Source: Azolla caroliniana
Taxonomy: Eukaryota > Polypodiophyta
Direction of reading: 5' to 3'
DNA: 64,000 nucleotides
NCBI GenBank assembly: GCA_043228905.1
Contig: JBHGNT010000015.1
Span: forward strand, 4,774,001 to 4,838,000
The notes below the pieces were generated by a model, which had not been told where the DNA came from, did no database searches, and saw nothing but the letters and a program-made list of their open reading frames with translations. The position numbers were made by a program, and so were the translations under genes. Numbering within the stretch: the stretch's first letter is position 1; each line of letters begins with the position of its first letter. Shown here in pieces: positions 32,390-43,927 of this stretch.

Positions 32390-34456
32390 GCGTGATCTTC
32401 GAGTGCCAAGCACGCGGTGCTTGTTTGAGGCCGTAGAATGGCTTCTTGAGTCGGCATACGGCGTGCGGATGATTACACACTTCGAATCCGGGTGGTTGTG
32501 ACATATACACCTCTTCTTCTAGCTCTCCTTGGAGGAAAGCATTTTTCACATCCATCTGATGGAGGTGCCACCCTTTTGCTTGTCGTCATCTTTGCCACCG
32601 GGGCAAAGGTTTCTTAGTAGTCTACGTCATGTGTTTGTGCATAGCCTTTTGCAATGAGCCGTGCTTTGAAGCTATTTACAGAACCATCGGCATTGTGCTT
32701 CACCTTGTAAATCCACTTGCAACCAATTGGTTTCTTGTTCGGGGGGAGAGGAACAAGATCCCATGTCTCGTTTTTGCATAACACTTCCATCTCCTCATTC
32801 ATTGTGTTGACCCATCGTGCATCCTTTGCGGCTTCGGAAAGCGTTTCCGGTTCCCGTACTAATGCTACCTTCATCATGAATGCGTAATGATATGCCATGT
32901 ACTCGTCGTAGCCGTAGCGGTTTACGGGGTTCTTCTCACGTGTGGATCGGTGTGGCTTATCATTTGCGGATTCTAGGGGTTTCTTCACGTTGTCCGTGTG
33001 GATATCATGGCCATCGAGCTCACTATCGAGATCGAAATGATCTTCATACTCCTGCATTTTTGTCTTGGCTTTGTCCAGCTTCGGACTCGGCCGAAGTGCG
33101 CTTTCATCACTCGGCGGCTCTGATGGCCCACTCAGTTGTGTCATAATTGGGTTGTCTTCTAACATTTGTGTGAGTCGATCCTCAACTTCTATTTCTATTT
33201 CAGTGTCATCCGCGTCGAGCGGGATTGGAGTCGAAGTGTTCTCTGGTGCGTACCACGATGTGTATTCGTCGAAGACTACGTCTCGACTTGTTCGAACCTT
33301 ACGGGTAGATGGATTGTAGCATTTGTACCCCTTCTGTTCAAGTGAGTATCCTACGAGGATACATTTCTCCAACTTTGGGTCAAGTTTTTGTCGCGTATCG
33401 TCGGGAATATGTACATAGGCGATGGAACCGAAAATGTGGACATGTAACAAGTCCAGCTTCTTTCCGAAGAACTTCTCATGCGAAGTTATATCGTGTACTC
33501 CCAAGGTTGTGCACCTGTTCATGAGATATATGGCCATATTTGGCGCTTCTGCCTAGTACGATTTCGGCAGGTTCTTCTCATTCATCATGGCTCGTGCGAC
33601 TTCTACTATGTGGCGGTTTTTACGCTCAGCTACACCGTTTTGTTGAGGTGTATGTCGACACGAGAACTCTCGTCGGATTCCTTCCTTGCGGAGATACGCT
33701 GAGAACTCGTCCGAAAAATATTCTTTTCCTCCATCTGATCGAAGGAAGCATACATGCCGGCCCGTGGCTTTTTCCACTTTGGCTTTGAACTTTTGGAAGT
33801 GGTTGAACCCTTCACTCTTTTGCTTCATCGGATAAATCCAGGTATTTCTGGAGAAGTCGTCAATGAGCGTGACATAGTAACGGCATCCGCCGAAAGTAGT
33901 TGTTTGGGCTGGTCCCCACACATCTGAATGTATGACATCCAGGATCCCTTTGCTTACATTCCGCTCCTTTGGGAATGGATGGCGTTGTTTTCCGAATTGG
34001 CATGCGTCGCACACACCCGTGATCTCCTTTGCCGTAAAGTTCGGGAGTCCGATTACGACTCCTTTTGTCTGCATGTTCTGAAGCTTCTGGAGATTGATGT
34101 GGTCGATTCTCTTGTGCCACAATTTTAAGTCAGTTTCGACTTTCTGGCCTTTTGCGTATATAGCTAACTTTACTTCGCTCGACTCAAGGATGAACATACG
34201 GCCTTCTTGTCTGCCGTGAGCTATGATTTGATCACCTTTTTCAATGAAGCACCCATCGTTGTTAAAGCGTACCTGCATTCTTTGTTCTACAATCTGGCCG
34301 ACCGAGACCAGATTTTTCGTGATGGTGGGAACATGCACTACGTTCTTGAGGTAGGTTTGTTCGTCGTCGTTTCCGAATGGGACATTCCTAATATGTTGTA
34401 TTGGATGAGTCGTATCATCACCTGTTTCAACATATCTGGAACGTTCGGGCTTCCGT
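32390..34456 (-). pseudogene. Copia D RT N-terminal part, linker and integrase
   Basis: From the 5' side on the minus strand: pre-integrase and integrase (34456-33553, open): YVETGDDTTHPIQHIRNVPF, LKLWHKRIDHINLQKLQNMQ, CDACQFGKQRHPFPKE, IDDFSRNTWIYPM, SDGGKEYFSDEF and HTPQQNGVAERKNRHIVEVA, with the three catalytic acidic residues. A TAG at about 33553 then cuts the frame. Next come the integrase C-terminus and acidic linker (33537-32800) and RT N-terminal motifs ([42 protein letters not shown]). Frame breaks lie near 32614 and 32580. Confidence 0.87.
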
Positions 34457-34496
34457 TGTCGTAGTGTAATTCGTACACTACGTGAAAATTTACATT

Positions 34497-34770
34497 TTTG
34501 GTCTCTCTGGATAGGACATGGAGTACCCGGTGAGAACCGGAAGAAGGAACCGGTAAGGACCGAAACCGGCAAGGAGATCCGGCAAGAGCCGAATGAAGAA
34601 GGCCGGTGAGAGTTGGTGAGAAACGGACGAAGAAATCGGTAAGGAGGTCTCGGTAAGAACCGGACAAAGAAAACTATCAAGCACCGGATGAAGCAGAACC
34701 GGAAAGAGCCGGATGAAGAAGGCCGGTGAGAGTCTCACCGGATGAAGAGACGTATTTGTAAATAGAAGAA
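34497..34770 (+). repeat. CCGGT-rich block in F2
   Basis: About 270 bp with many imperfect CCGGT/ACCGG units and the phrase ACCGGATGAAGAGACGTATTT. The same phrase, slightly changed, occurs in the S LTR (8800-8820). F1 lacks this block. G has a shorter CCGG-rich part at 3255-3330. It may derive from an S/C-type LTR or be an independently amplified unit. Confidence 0.55.
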
Positions 34771-34804
34771 AGTATAAAAAATATATATTACATGCATAGG
34801 GCAA

Positions 34805-34858
34805 GATTCGAACCTTGCACCTCCATGTTAATAATGTTAAGCCTTATCATTATAGTAG
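34805..34858 (-). promoter_or_regulatory. tRNA-like A box/B box pair in F2
   Basis: The minus strand has GGTTCGAATC (plus 34805-34814), a near-perfect B box, preceded by a GGAGGT segment and a weaker A-box-like CTACTATAATGATAAGG (plus 34842-34858). The position relative to the TATA box is as in F1 and G. Confidence 0.5.
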
Positions 34859-35079
34859 GGTATTATGAATTTTAAAGTTATACTAAACTTTATTCCATGT
34901 AAAATTTCTAGACATGCATGGTACAAAAGTTATTCATGCATAGACACTCGAGTTAAAAAGAAAAGATGAGATAGAAAGCTAATCATGCACATGCAATGTG
35001 CATGAAAACTAAAGATAGAAAAAGCATGATGCTTGCATGGGATAAACTTAGACTCTTCCAACACTATATAAGGAAGAGA

Positions 35080-35646
35080 TGTTGGGATTTCGGTCCCTCC
35101 GGATGGGATGTCCAGAGATGAATGACGGCAAGCCCGGTCGCGGTTACGGAGCCGGATGATGAAGACCCCGGTTACGGAGCCGGATGATGAAGACCCCGGT
35201 GAGAGATCCGGATGCGGAGACATATTTGTGAATATGTTTGCCAAGAGCCCTTGAGGCTATATTTGTAAATAGCCCGAAAGTCATATGTGTATAAATATGA
35301 CTTAGGGCAAACAGTTAAGTCGTTGTTGCTCATTTTTATGAGAAGAAGAGCAGTCGAGAGAGAGAGAGAGAGAGAGAGACGAAGAGGTCGTTGCCTCTGT
35401 GTATTACCGCCGCTTGTGGCGAAGACAGTGAGCTCAAGGTTGTTGCCTTGTAGCCTCACCATTGTACATCTCTGTTCATAGTGATAGTTGGAGTCTGAGG
35501 ACTCCCGTGGTTTTTCCCCATTTAGGGTTTTCCACGTAAACATCATGTGTACTCTCCTCTCTATTGTCTTCGTGCATTTCGTATTTCCTGTTTTCTGTAA
35601 GTTAATCCTATTCCTCGGTTGTGGCCGAGAGCACTGTTTTGCAACA
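35080..35646 (+). repeat. 5' LTR of copia C
   Basis: 567 bp, TGTTGGGATTTCGG to GTTTTGCAACA. It has two copies of a roughly 30-bp unit containing GGTTACGGAGCCGGATGATG near 35140-35200, a TATAAATA box at 35290-35297 and a GA microsatellite at 35354-35379. Confidence 0.93.
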
Positions 35647-35649
35647 AAC

Positions 35650-35661
35650 TGGTATCAGAGC
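35650..35661 (+). other. Copia C primer binding site
   Basis: TGGTATCAGAGC, three bases after the 5' LTR; the standard initiator-Met tRNA complement of plant copia elements. Confidence 0.93.
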
Positions 35662-35677
35662 GACGGTAACACAGAAA

Positions 35678-38600
35678 ATGGAAGGCGGCAGCAGCGGGCA
35701 GCCGGGGATGATGGTGCTAAATGCGCAGAACTACGCCGACTGGAAGATAAAGATGGAGGATCTGCTCATTGTTCGGGACCTGTATGAACCGATCGACAGG
35801 TCGGAAATACCCAAGGGGGTACTTGAGACGGAGTGGAGGCTTCTGAACCGGAAAGTCGTTGCAACCATTCGGCAATACGTCGACGTGAGCGTTCTACAAC
35901 ACGTGGCGAACGACACCAACGCATATGAGATGTGGAGGAAGCTGTCGGGCCTCTACGAGAGGAAGAATGCGTTGAACCGGACCTCCCTGATGAGAAAGAT
36001 AGTGAACCTCAAGTACCGGGACGGCGAGAGTATGGTGGAACACGTAAGCACGTTCATGGGTCTCGTGAACCAGCTTGCGGCGATCAAGTTCCCGTTGGAG
36101 GATGCAATGCAAGCCATCATCCTGATGTGTACATTGCCAGACAGCTGGGAGAACTTGGTGGTGACTCTCAGCACCTCCTGCGCCGAAGATAACTTGTCCC
36201 TACAAACGGTAAAGACAAGTATTTTGAACGAAGAAGCGCGCCGGAGAGATAAAGAACCGGCCTCTGACTCGAAGGCGCTGCTTACCGAATCGGAACGGGG
36301 AAGACAATGGAACCGGAGTCCGCAAAGACGGGAGAAGTCGGGGACCCGGTCGCAGTCAAGAGGAAGACCCACATGCTTCCACTGTGGGAAGCCGGGGCAC
36401 TTCCGGAAGAATTGTCGGCATTACCGAAAAGACAACGGAGCCGACGACACCGATTCGAAGAAGTCACCGGAGAGAAACGGTGCATACCGGGGAGCCACGG
36501 ACCGGAGAGGCCCGGATCGGCGAGGGCAGGACCGGAAAGGAACGACGGCACTCGCGGCAAGTGAAGAAGAGATAATGCTCATTACCGAAGAGAGGGAGCT
36601 GAACCTTGCCGGTGAAGAGATGACCTGGGTGGTCGATTCCGGAGCGTCGTTCCACCTGACCCCGGAGAAGAAATACTTCTCATCCTACACAGCCGGTGAG
36701 CACGGTTGTGTCCGGATGGGAAATGAAGGTACATGCCGGATTGCCGGCATAGGAGACGTGTGGCTGATGACATCAACCGGATGCAAGATGCTGCTGAAAG
36801 ATGTTCGACACGTTCCGGAGGTTCGATTGAACCTGATTTCGGCCGGGAGGCTAGACGATGAAGGCTACACGGGTAGCATCCGGAACGGTGTCATGAAGTT
36901 CAGCAAAGGGAGCCTGATAGTGGCTCGGGCCCGGAAAGACAACACATTGTACCTGATGAATGCCTGGTTATGTCCGGAAGAGCTGAATGTGGCAGCCGTC
37001 ACTGCCGGTGAGCTGTGGCACAAGAGACTGTGCCACATGAGTGAGAAGGGGATGAAGAGGCTTGCAGAAGACAACCTTATTCCAGTGAAGCATGTGCACC
37101 TGGAGAAGTGCACTGATTGCCTGGCCGGTAAGCAGAACCGAACCTCCTTCCACTCAAGGCCACCGACGAGACGTAGTGCACCATTGGAGTTGGTGCACAC
37201 TGATGTGTGTCAGGTAGAAACGAAGTCACATGGCGGAGCCCAGTACTTCGTGACTTTCATTGATGATCACAGCCGGAAGCTGTGGACAGCACCGTTGAAG
37301 ACAAAGGACCGAGTATTGTCCGTCTTCAAAGAACTCCACGCGAGAGTGGAAAGAGAATCCGGCAAGAAGCTGAAAGCGATACGAGCGGATAACGGAGGGG
37401 AATACCGGGGGCAGTTCCAGGAGTACTGTCGCTCGAAGGGAATCCGGCTCGAGTTTACTGTGCCGAAGACGCCGGAACTGAACGGGCTGGCCGAGAGGAT
37501 GAACCGGACCATAATGGAGAGGGTCCGGAGTATGCTAGCGCATGCGAAATTACCCAAGGGGTTTTGGGTTGAGGCAATGTCGACGGCGACATACGTGATA
37601 AACAGATCACCCTCAGTACCTTTGGACGGAGACACGCCTCAGAAAGTGTGGACCGGTAAGGAAGTGTCCTACCGGCATCTGAAGGTGTTCGGGTGTCTCG
37701 CATACGTGCATGTGGCAAAGGACCGGAGAGGAAAGCTAGATCCAAAGACCCGGCCATGCATATTCCTCGGTTACGGCGACGACGAGTTCGGCTACCGAGT
37801 ATGGGACCCGGTCGACAAGAAAATATTCAGGAGTCGAGACATCATCTTCATGGAGGACAGGACACTCGCCGACTGGGAGTCGGAGACGAAGATGAAGAGC
37901 TCCAAGTCGACCGGTGAGGATCAACTCTACGAGGAGCAGTCCCGACCGGCAAGGGACCGGTTAACACTCGAGGATCCGGCCGAAGACTATGAAGAAACAG
38001 AACCGGCCGAAGAAGATGAAAATGATACCGGAACCGGCCCCGATCCCGAAATGGATTCGGATGAAGAAGAATCGGAAGAACAAGTTACCGAAGCTCCGGA
38101 ACGGAGATATCCTCTAAGAGAGAGAAGGGCCCCCCGGAGATTTCCGGAACCAGAGCACGTGCTGCTAACCGACGAAGGGGAGCCGAAGAGCTTTGAAGAA
38201 GCAAAGCATGACACCCAGAGCCGCAGGTGGTTGAGTGCCATGCAGGACGAGATGGATTCCCTGCATGAGAACCACACATATGAACTTGTGGAGTTGCCGA
38301 AAGGAAAGCGGGCACTTCGAAACAAGTGGGTGTTCAAGCTGAAACCGGGAGATGCCGGAAACCCCCCGAGATACAAAGCCAGGATCGTGGTGAAGGGGTT
38401 TCAGCAGAAGAAGGGCGTCGACTTCGACGAGATATTCGCCCCGGTAGTGAAGATGACCTCCATCCGGACGGTGCTGAGCATAGCGGCAAACATGGACCTC
38501 GAGGTAGAACAGATGGACGTGAAGACGGCATTCCTTCACGGTGACCTCGAAGAAGAGATCTACATGCAGCAACCGGAAGGATTCGAGAAGAAAGGGAAGG

Positions 38601-39751
38601 AGCACCTGGTATGCCGGTTGAAGAAGAGCCTTTACGGACTGAAGCAGGCTCCCCGGCAATGGTACCGGAAGTTCGACTCCTTCATGACCGACGAAGGGTA
38701 CCACAAAACGCAGTCTGATCACTGCGTGTTTGTGAAGAAGTTCGAAGGAGGAGACTTTCTAATACTCCTCCTGTACGTGGACGACATGTTGATCGTCGGA
38801 CGGGACCAGGTCCAGATACGGATGCTGAAGAAGGCTCTTCACCGAACCTTCTCAATGAAGGACTTGGGTCCGGCGAGGCAAATATTAGGGATGCACATCA
38901 TCCGGGACCGGAAGAAGAAGCAGTTGTGGCTGTCACAGGAGAAGTACGTGACAAAGGTGCTTCACCGGTTCAACATGTCGGAAGCAAGACCGGTCGGGTC
39001 GACCCTCCCGGCAAACTGCAAGTTGTCCAGCAAGCAAAGCCCCAAGACAAAGGCTGAGAAGGAGGACATGATGAAAGTACCATATGCCTCTGTCGTCGGA
39101 AGCTTGATGTACGCAATGGTGTGTACAAGACCGGACATAGGATATGCAGTTGGAGTGGTGAGCCGGTACATGAGCAATCCCGGCAAAGAACACTGGAACG
39201 CGGTAAAGTGGATACTCCGATACCTGAAGGGCACGGCAAACGTGTGCCTCCGATTCGGCTCCGGTAAGCCCGAACTCGACGGCTTTACCGATTCGGATAT
39301 GTCGGCTGATGCAGATACCAGCCGGTTCACATCAGGGTATGTGATGACGTATGCAGGGGGAGCCGTTTCATGGCAGTCGAGGCTGCAGAAGACGGTTGCG
39401 TTGTCAACCACGGAGGCGGAGTACATGGCAGCTGTTGAAGCCAGCAAGGAAATAATATGGATGAAGGACTTCATTAGAGAGCTCGGGATCCGGCAGGAGG
39501 AGTACCGACTCTACTGCGATAGTTAGAGCGCCATCCACCTTGCAAAGAACGCGGCCTACCATTCCCGGACGAAGCACATCCAGCGAAGATATCACTGGAT
39601 CCGGGAAAGGATAGAAGACAAGGAGTTCGTGCTGACGAAGGTCCACACGGACGAGAACGGGTCGGATATGCTGACCAAGGTGCTCACACCCGACAAGCTG
39701 GAAGCATGCCGGAAGAGGATCGGACTGGAGAGACATCCCATGCCGAAGTGA
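35678..39751 (+). CDS. Copia C gag-pol polyprotein, one in-frame stop
   Basis: A single frame of 1357 codons from ATG at 35678 to TGA at 39749-39751, broken only by TAG at 39524-39526. Domains in order: UBN2-type gag (residues about 10-215), CX2CX4HX4C knuckle (CFHCGKPGHFRKNC, about 232), protease (WVVDSGAS, about 317), pre-integrase (LWHKRLCHMSEKGM, about 447), integrase with Asp/Asp/Glu (HTDVC about 508, RADNGGEY about 570, NGLAERMNRT about 603), RT (NKWVFKLKPG to LLLYVDDMLIVG, catalytic Asp pair about 1034) and RNase H (VALSTTEAEYMAA, about 1242). The stop falls in RNase H at the CDSQS-type motif, where Gln (CAG) is usual, so a C-to-T change is likely; about 75 residues are lost. Confidence 0.93.
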
Positions 39752-39761
39752 AGGGGGAGTT
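39749..39761 (+). other. Copia C polypurine tract
   Basis: TGAAGGGGGAGTT overlaps the final stop codon and ends at the 3' LTR start (39762); it primes plus-strand synthesis. Confidence 0.85.
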
Positions 39762-40326
39762 TGTTGGGATTTCAGTCCCTCCGGATGGGATGTCCGGAGA
39801 TGAATGACGGCAAGCCCGGTCGCGGTTACGGAGCCGGATGATGAAGACCCCGGTTACGGAGCCGGATGATGAAGACCCCGGTGAGAGATCCGGATGCGGA
39901 GACATATTTGTGAATATGTTTGCCAAGAGCCCTTGAGGCTATATTTGTAAATAGCCCGAAAGTCATATGTGTATAAATATGACTTAGGGCAAACAGTTAA
40001 GTCGTTGTTGCTCATTTTTATGAGAAGAAGAGCAGCCGAGAGAGAGAGAGAGAGAGAGACGAAGAGGTCGTTGCCTCTGTGTATTACCGCTGCTTGTGGC
40101 GAAGACAGTGAGCTCAAGGTTGTTGCCTTGTAGCCTCACCATTGTACATCTCTGTTCATAGTGATAGTTGGAGTCTGAGGACTCCCGTGGTTTTTCCCCA
40201 TTTAGGGTTTTCTACGTAAACATCCTGTGTACTCTCCTCTCTATTGTCTTCGTGCATTTCGTATTTCCTGTTTTCTGTAAGTTAATCCTATTCCTCGGTT
40301 GTGGCCGAGAGCACTGTTTTGCAACA
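39762..40326 (+). repeat. 3' LTR of copia C
   Basis: 565 bp, same ends as the 5' LTR. It differs from it at six single bases and by one GA unit in the microsatellite. Confidence 0.93.
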
Positions 40327-40601
40327 AGAGAGAAAGATGTATAGAGGTTGTTGATTATTTTACAAGGGTTGATTAATATAATATAATCGTGGGATTCATG
40401 AATTTGCTAACTATTTTTTCTCTCTTAATTTGAGTACTCGCTAATACACTAAACTCGTGGGATTCACGAGTTTTTCATATCTTTCTTTCTTACAATATAT
40501 TTCATATTCTTAATTGCCTTAGAATTTTCTTTCCTCCTAGTCCAAAACCCCAGCGGTTCCCACCCGACTCACGCAACAATCCGGAGCCGTAAGGCACAAC
40601 A

Positions 40602-41654
40602 TCGTAATTCCTGGAACCAATCTTCATGGGAAGTCATGTGATTGGAAGCTCCCAAATCGACAAACCATACGTTGTTCGGAGTGGAGGTGGTAGTTGACGC
40701 AAGTGCAGACATTGAGTGCGCTTCGTGCTTCATTATGAACATTCCACCATGGTCGCCGTAGTCGGAGTTTGTGGCGTAATTTGTTAGTTGTCGGCCTTGC
40801 TCACACTTCTTCTTCCGACACTGTTCTTCGTAGTGGCCGGGTTTTCCACAATACCCACACTCGACTGGGTTTCGTCAATTGCTTGGTCCGGCATTATGAC
40901 TCCCCCTTCCGCCAAGCTCTCTAGGCTCGTTCCTATCCGCTTGCCACTATTGGGAGTTACGCCCTTGATTGCGCCGATCATTATGGCCTTGTCCAAAATG
41001 ACCTTTGTTTCCACGGCCGAAATCTCTTCTATTATACGACTTAGAGTAGAGCAGATGACCATCTAATGCGTTGCTCCTCTATCGGGCGTGATTCTCTTCA
41101 ACCAACAATATCGATTGAAGGTCGAAGAAGGAGGGAGGGTTCTCCCTTGCAAGAATGGTTGATCTAATCGCGTTGAAACGCAATGCTAAGCCTCTGAGGC
41201 ATATCTGCACCAATTCTTCATCATCAATGACGACATTGATTGATCCAAGGGTGTCACATAGCTCCTTGATCTTCAAGGTATAGCTTGAGATTGACATGTC
41301 CCTTTGTTGAAGATTGTTTAGCTCCTGTCGAAGTTGGAGCTTTCGTGCGGCCGTATTGGCTGCGAAGATCTTCTTGAGGTTTTCCCACGCCTACTTCGGC
41401 GTTTTAGCCTCTCGAATGTAGCCAAGCATATGGTCATGAACGCATGATGTGAGGCAATACAACACACGGCTTGCGGCCTGCTCCCAAGTGGGATAGTCAG
41501 CGTGTGTTGGGTTGGAGTGTGATTCGTGAGCTCCTTCGATGTAGCTCCAGTAGCCTTGTCCGACAAGATATTGATGCATCTTGTATTCCCAGGATGCGAA
41601 GTTCGTTCTGTCAAGCTTCTCGGCAGGAAGTGCGCTTCCCATTTGAGTATTCAT
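40602..41654 (-). pseudogene. Copia D gag and protease N-terminal part
   Basis: Starts MNTQMGSALPAEKLDRTNFASWEYKMHQYLVGQGYW at 41654. The gag body follows in two or three frames (SISSYTLKIKELCDTLGSINVVIDDEELVQ; 41297-41079), then an Arg/Gly-rich part, a knuckle region (about 40870-40800) and the protease start (about 40690-40640, NVWFVDLGASNH-like). It joins 34456 across F2. Confidence 0.8.
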
Positions 41655-41743
41655 GGTGATTTCTTCTCTATCAATGGGCCGGTTCTGTTGATCATCGGCA
41701 TGCAGCACAACACAGTCGAAAATGCTTGATCAGGCAGCCACAC

Positions 41744-41755
41744 GCTCTGATACCA
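41744..41755 (-). other. Copia D primer binding site
   Basis: The minus strand reads TGGTATCAGAGC directly next to the 5' LTR, a perfect initiator-Met complement. Confidence 0.9.
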
Positions 41756-42047
41756 TGTTAGGAAATGAAGTCTGTGGTGATTGCAATGCAACGGAAGGTG
41801 AACGTAGGTGTGTGTATGTGTAATAGCATAGAGAGAGAGAGAGAGAGAGAGAGCTCAAAAAATAGAGATAGACAAGAGCGTATATTATATTAACAAAATA
41901 CATCCAACATTAACTAAGTTGCAATGAGTTGGTTTATATACCAACTAAGCTAGGGCAAGCGCCCTTTCTACTATTTGCAAAGCTAGCCTGGAATGTCCAT
42001 GAGCTAGTGTGAACCTATCTATGGGAAGTTGAGTTCGATTCTCAATA
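41756..42047 (-). repeat. 5' LTR of copia D
   Basis: 292 bp, plus-strand ends TGTTAGGAAATGAAG and GATTCTCAATA (the final CA changed to TA). It is followed by target duplication GTAGG (42048-42052). Confidence 0.87.
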
Positions 42048-42052
42048 GTAGG

Positions 42053-43838
42053 CTTTGCATACACCTATAATCTCCTTCTTGGTAAAGGTCCGGAGTCCGA
42101 TGACGACTCCTTTCAACTACATTCCTTTGAGCTTCCGGAGATTAATGTGGTTGATTCTTTTGTGTCATAACTCTATGTCGGTGTCGGCTTTATGGCCCTT
42201 GGCAACATTGTCGATTTCATCTCGTAAGAATCGAGGATGAACATTTGGCATCTCTTCGACCACGAGTGATAATTTGGCCTTCCTTTTCAATGAAGCACCC
42301 TCCATCGTTGAAGCAAGCTTGCATGCCCTATTCCACAATCTGGCCGACAGAGACCATATTCTTCGTTATTGTTAGAACATGCAAGACATTCTTGATGTAG
42401 GTCCAGTTGCCCTCTTCGCTGAATGGGACATTACCGACATGCTGAATGGGGCGAATTGTGTCATCCCCAGTTTCCACATAGCCACGTTGTTCGGACTTTC
42501 GTAGCTCTCAGAACCAATCTTCCTGAGACATCATGTGATTGGATGCACCTGAGTCAACAAACCATACATTTTTTGAACTGGAAGGTGATGGTCGAGCACG
42601 ATTCCTTCATTGAATTCACTCTATGCCGCATCATAAACATTCTGCCATGATCGTCATAGTCAGAGTTTGAGGCGTAGTTGGTAAGTTGTCGACTTGTTAA
42701 CGCTGACTCACTTTTCTTCTTCCAACACTTTGCCTCGTAATGGCCGAATTTGCCACAGTATCCGCACTGGACAGAGTTGTTTTGTCGGTTGGGTCCACAT
42801 GATTGCTCCCCCTTCTTCTAGATGTTCCACCTCGCGTGTTTGCAACGTCTTGTCAATAGTAGAAATTTTGTTCGCGGGGTTGTTCTTGGTTGTGATGACC
42901 TTGGCCAAATAAGCCTCTTCTTCCACGACTTTGTCCCCTTCCTCCATCTGAGTTCGAATAGAGCATGTGTGCTTCTTGCACATTGCTCCTCGTTCAGACA
43001 TGATTTTCTTCGACCAGTAGCATCGATTGGAGATCGAAGGAGGGAGGATTCTCCATCGCGAGGACGACCGGCCTTATTGTGCCAAACCGGGGTGCTAGGC
43101 CGCCAAGGCATATTTGCACCATTTCATCGTCGTCAATGTTGACATTGATCGACCCGAGGGAGCCACACAGCTCCTTGATCTTCAAGGTGTAGTTGCCGAT
43201 TGTTCAACTCCTAACGGAGTTGAAGTTTTCATGCAGTTAAAATTGGCACGAATATCTTTTTGAGATTCCCCAACGCTTCTTTTGGCATATTGACCTCTCG
43301 GATGTAGCCGAGCATGTGGTCATGAACGCATGATGCAAGGCAGTACAACACGTTGTTCAACTCCTAACGGAGTTGAAGTTTTCATGCAGTTAAAATTGGC
43401 ACGAATATCTTTTTGAGATTCCCCAACGCTTCTTTTGGCATATTGACCTCTCGGATGTAGCCGAGCATGTGGTCATGAACGCATGATGCAAGGCAGTACA
43501 ACACGCGAATCGTTGCTTATTCCCAAGTTGGGTGGTCGGCATGTGTCGGGTTGGGTTAATTTTCCTGAGCTCCTTCGATGTAACCCCAATAGCCTTGGCC
43601 GACAAGGTATTGGTGCATCTTGTATTCCCAAGATGCGAAGTTGTTTTTGTTAAGTTTCTCGGTAGGAAAAGCACTTCCCATCTGAGTATTCATGATAATC
43701 GATTTGTTTGGAGTGATTTTTCTTCTTCTTCTCTATGATACAAACGATGCAGGTTTTTACTACAACGATCATCCAGTTCTTCTTGAATGTTGGCTTAGGC
43801 ACACCACACACGGATGGGCTTCGATCAAGCTACCACGC
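42053..43838 (-). pseudogene. Copia J gag, protease and pre-integrase remnant
   Basis: The gag start lies near 43694 (MNTQMGSAFPTEKLNKNNFASWEY-like). The gag body is at 43674-42990 (KIKELCGSLGSINVNIDDDEMVQICLGGLAPRFG, LLVEENHV), a knuckle region near 42770-42720, a protease region near 42570 and pre-integrase at 42400-42060. Several stops and frame changes are present, and the gag body contains a 153-bp tandem duplication. It joins 25027 across D. Confidence 0.78.
43201..43505 (-). repeat. 153-bp tandem duplication in gag of J
   Basis: 43201-43352 and 43354-43505 are identical or nearly identical copies (both start TGTTCAACTCCTAACGG and end CAGTACAACACG). The period is 153 bases, a multiple of three. 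Related gags in A, B and D have only one copy. Confidence 0.9.
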
Positions 43839-43850
43839 ACTCTAATACCA

Positions 43851-43885
43851 TCTAAAGGATCGAGAGTGAGTCTATGCAATGGAAT

Positions 43886-43927
<42 letters not shown>

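Larger units (their letters stand above)
35080..40326 (+). mobile_element. Young copia element C
   Basis: A 5247-bp plus-strand Ty1/copia element with LTRs at 35080-35646 (567 bp) and 39762-40326 (565 bp), flanked by AGAGA on both sides (35075-35079 and 40327-40331). Ends are TGTTGGG and CAACA. The LTRs differ at six bases plus a 2-bp GA repeat change, so it is the most recent insertion in the window. It has a perfect initiator-Met primer site, one long gag-pol frame and a polypurine tract. S (8617-9253) is a solo LTR of the same family. Confidence 0.95.
34457..40601 (+). mobile_element. LTR F2, interrupted by copia C
   Basis: Second copy of the F-type LTR. Left piece 34457-35079 starts TGTCGTAGTG; right piece 40332-40601 ends GGCACAACA. 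Flanks are CCGT (34453-34456) and TCGT (40602-40605), a 4-bp duplication with one change, and removal rejoins the protease/pre-integrase frame of copia D. It aligns with F1 except for an extra CCGGT-rich block (34497-34770). C inserted just downstream of its TATATAAGG box (35065-35073). Confidence 0.8.
25033..42047 (-). mobile_element. Copia element D, host of E and F2
   Basis: Minus-strand Ty1/copia with LTRs at 25033-25335 and 41756-42047 and a perfect target duplication GTAGG (25028-25032 and 42048-42052). Internal blocks are 25336-26506, 32390-34456 and 40602-41743; they are separated by gypsy E and by F2 (which holds C). Without insertions D would be about 4.9 kb. The two LTRs differ at about ten positions. 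A stop inside integrase (about 33553) and frame breaks in RT make it inactive. Confidence 0.9.

Noticed and set aside
34338-34804. Antisense open frames at the F2/D junction
   Set aside because: One frame runs from CCGGT-block sequence into the copia D integrase by chance; the part inside F2 is repeat DNA, not an N-terminal extension.
37987-38722. Antisense frames over copia C (129 and 185 codons)
   Set aside because: They lie opposite the RT/linker coding strand and have no recognisable domain.
39524-39526. Programmed readthrough of the TAG in copia C
   Set aside because: It lies inside RNase H rather than at a gag-pol border and replaces a conserved Gln codon one transition away, so a simple mutation is more likely.
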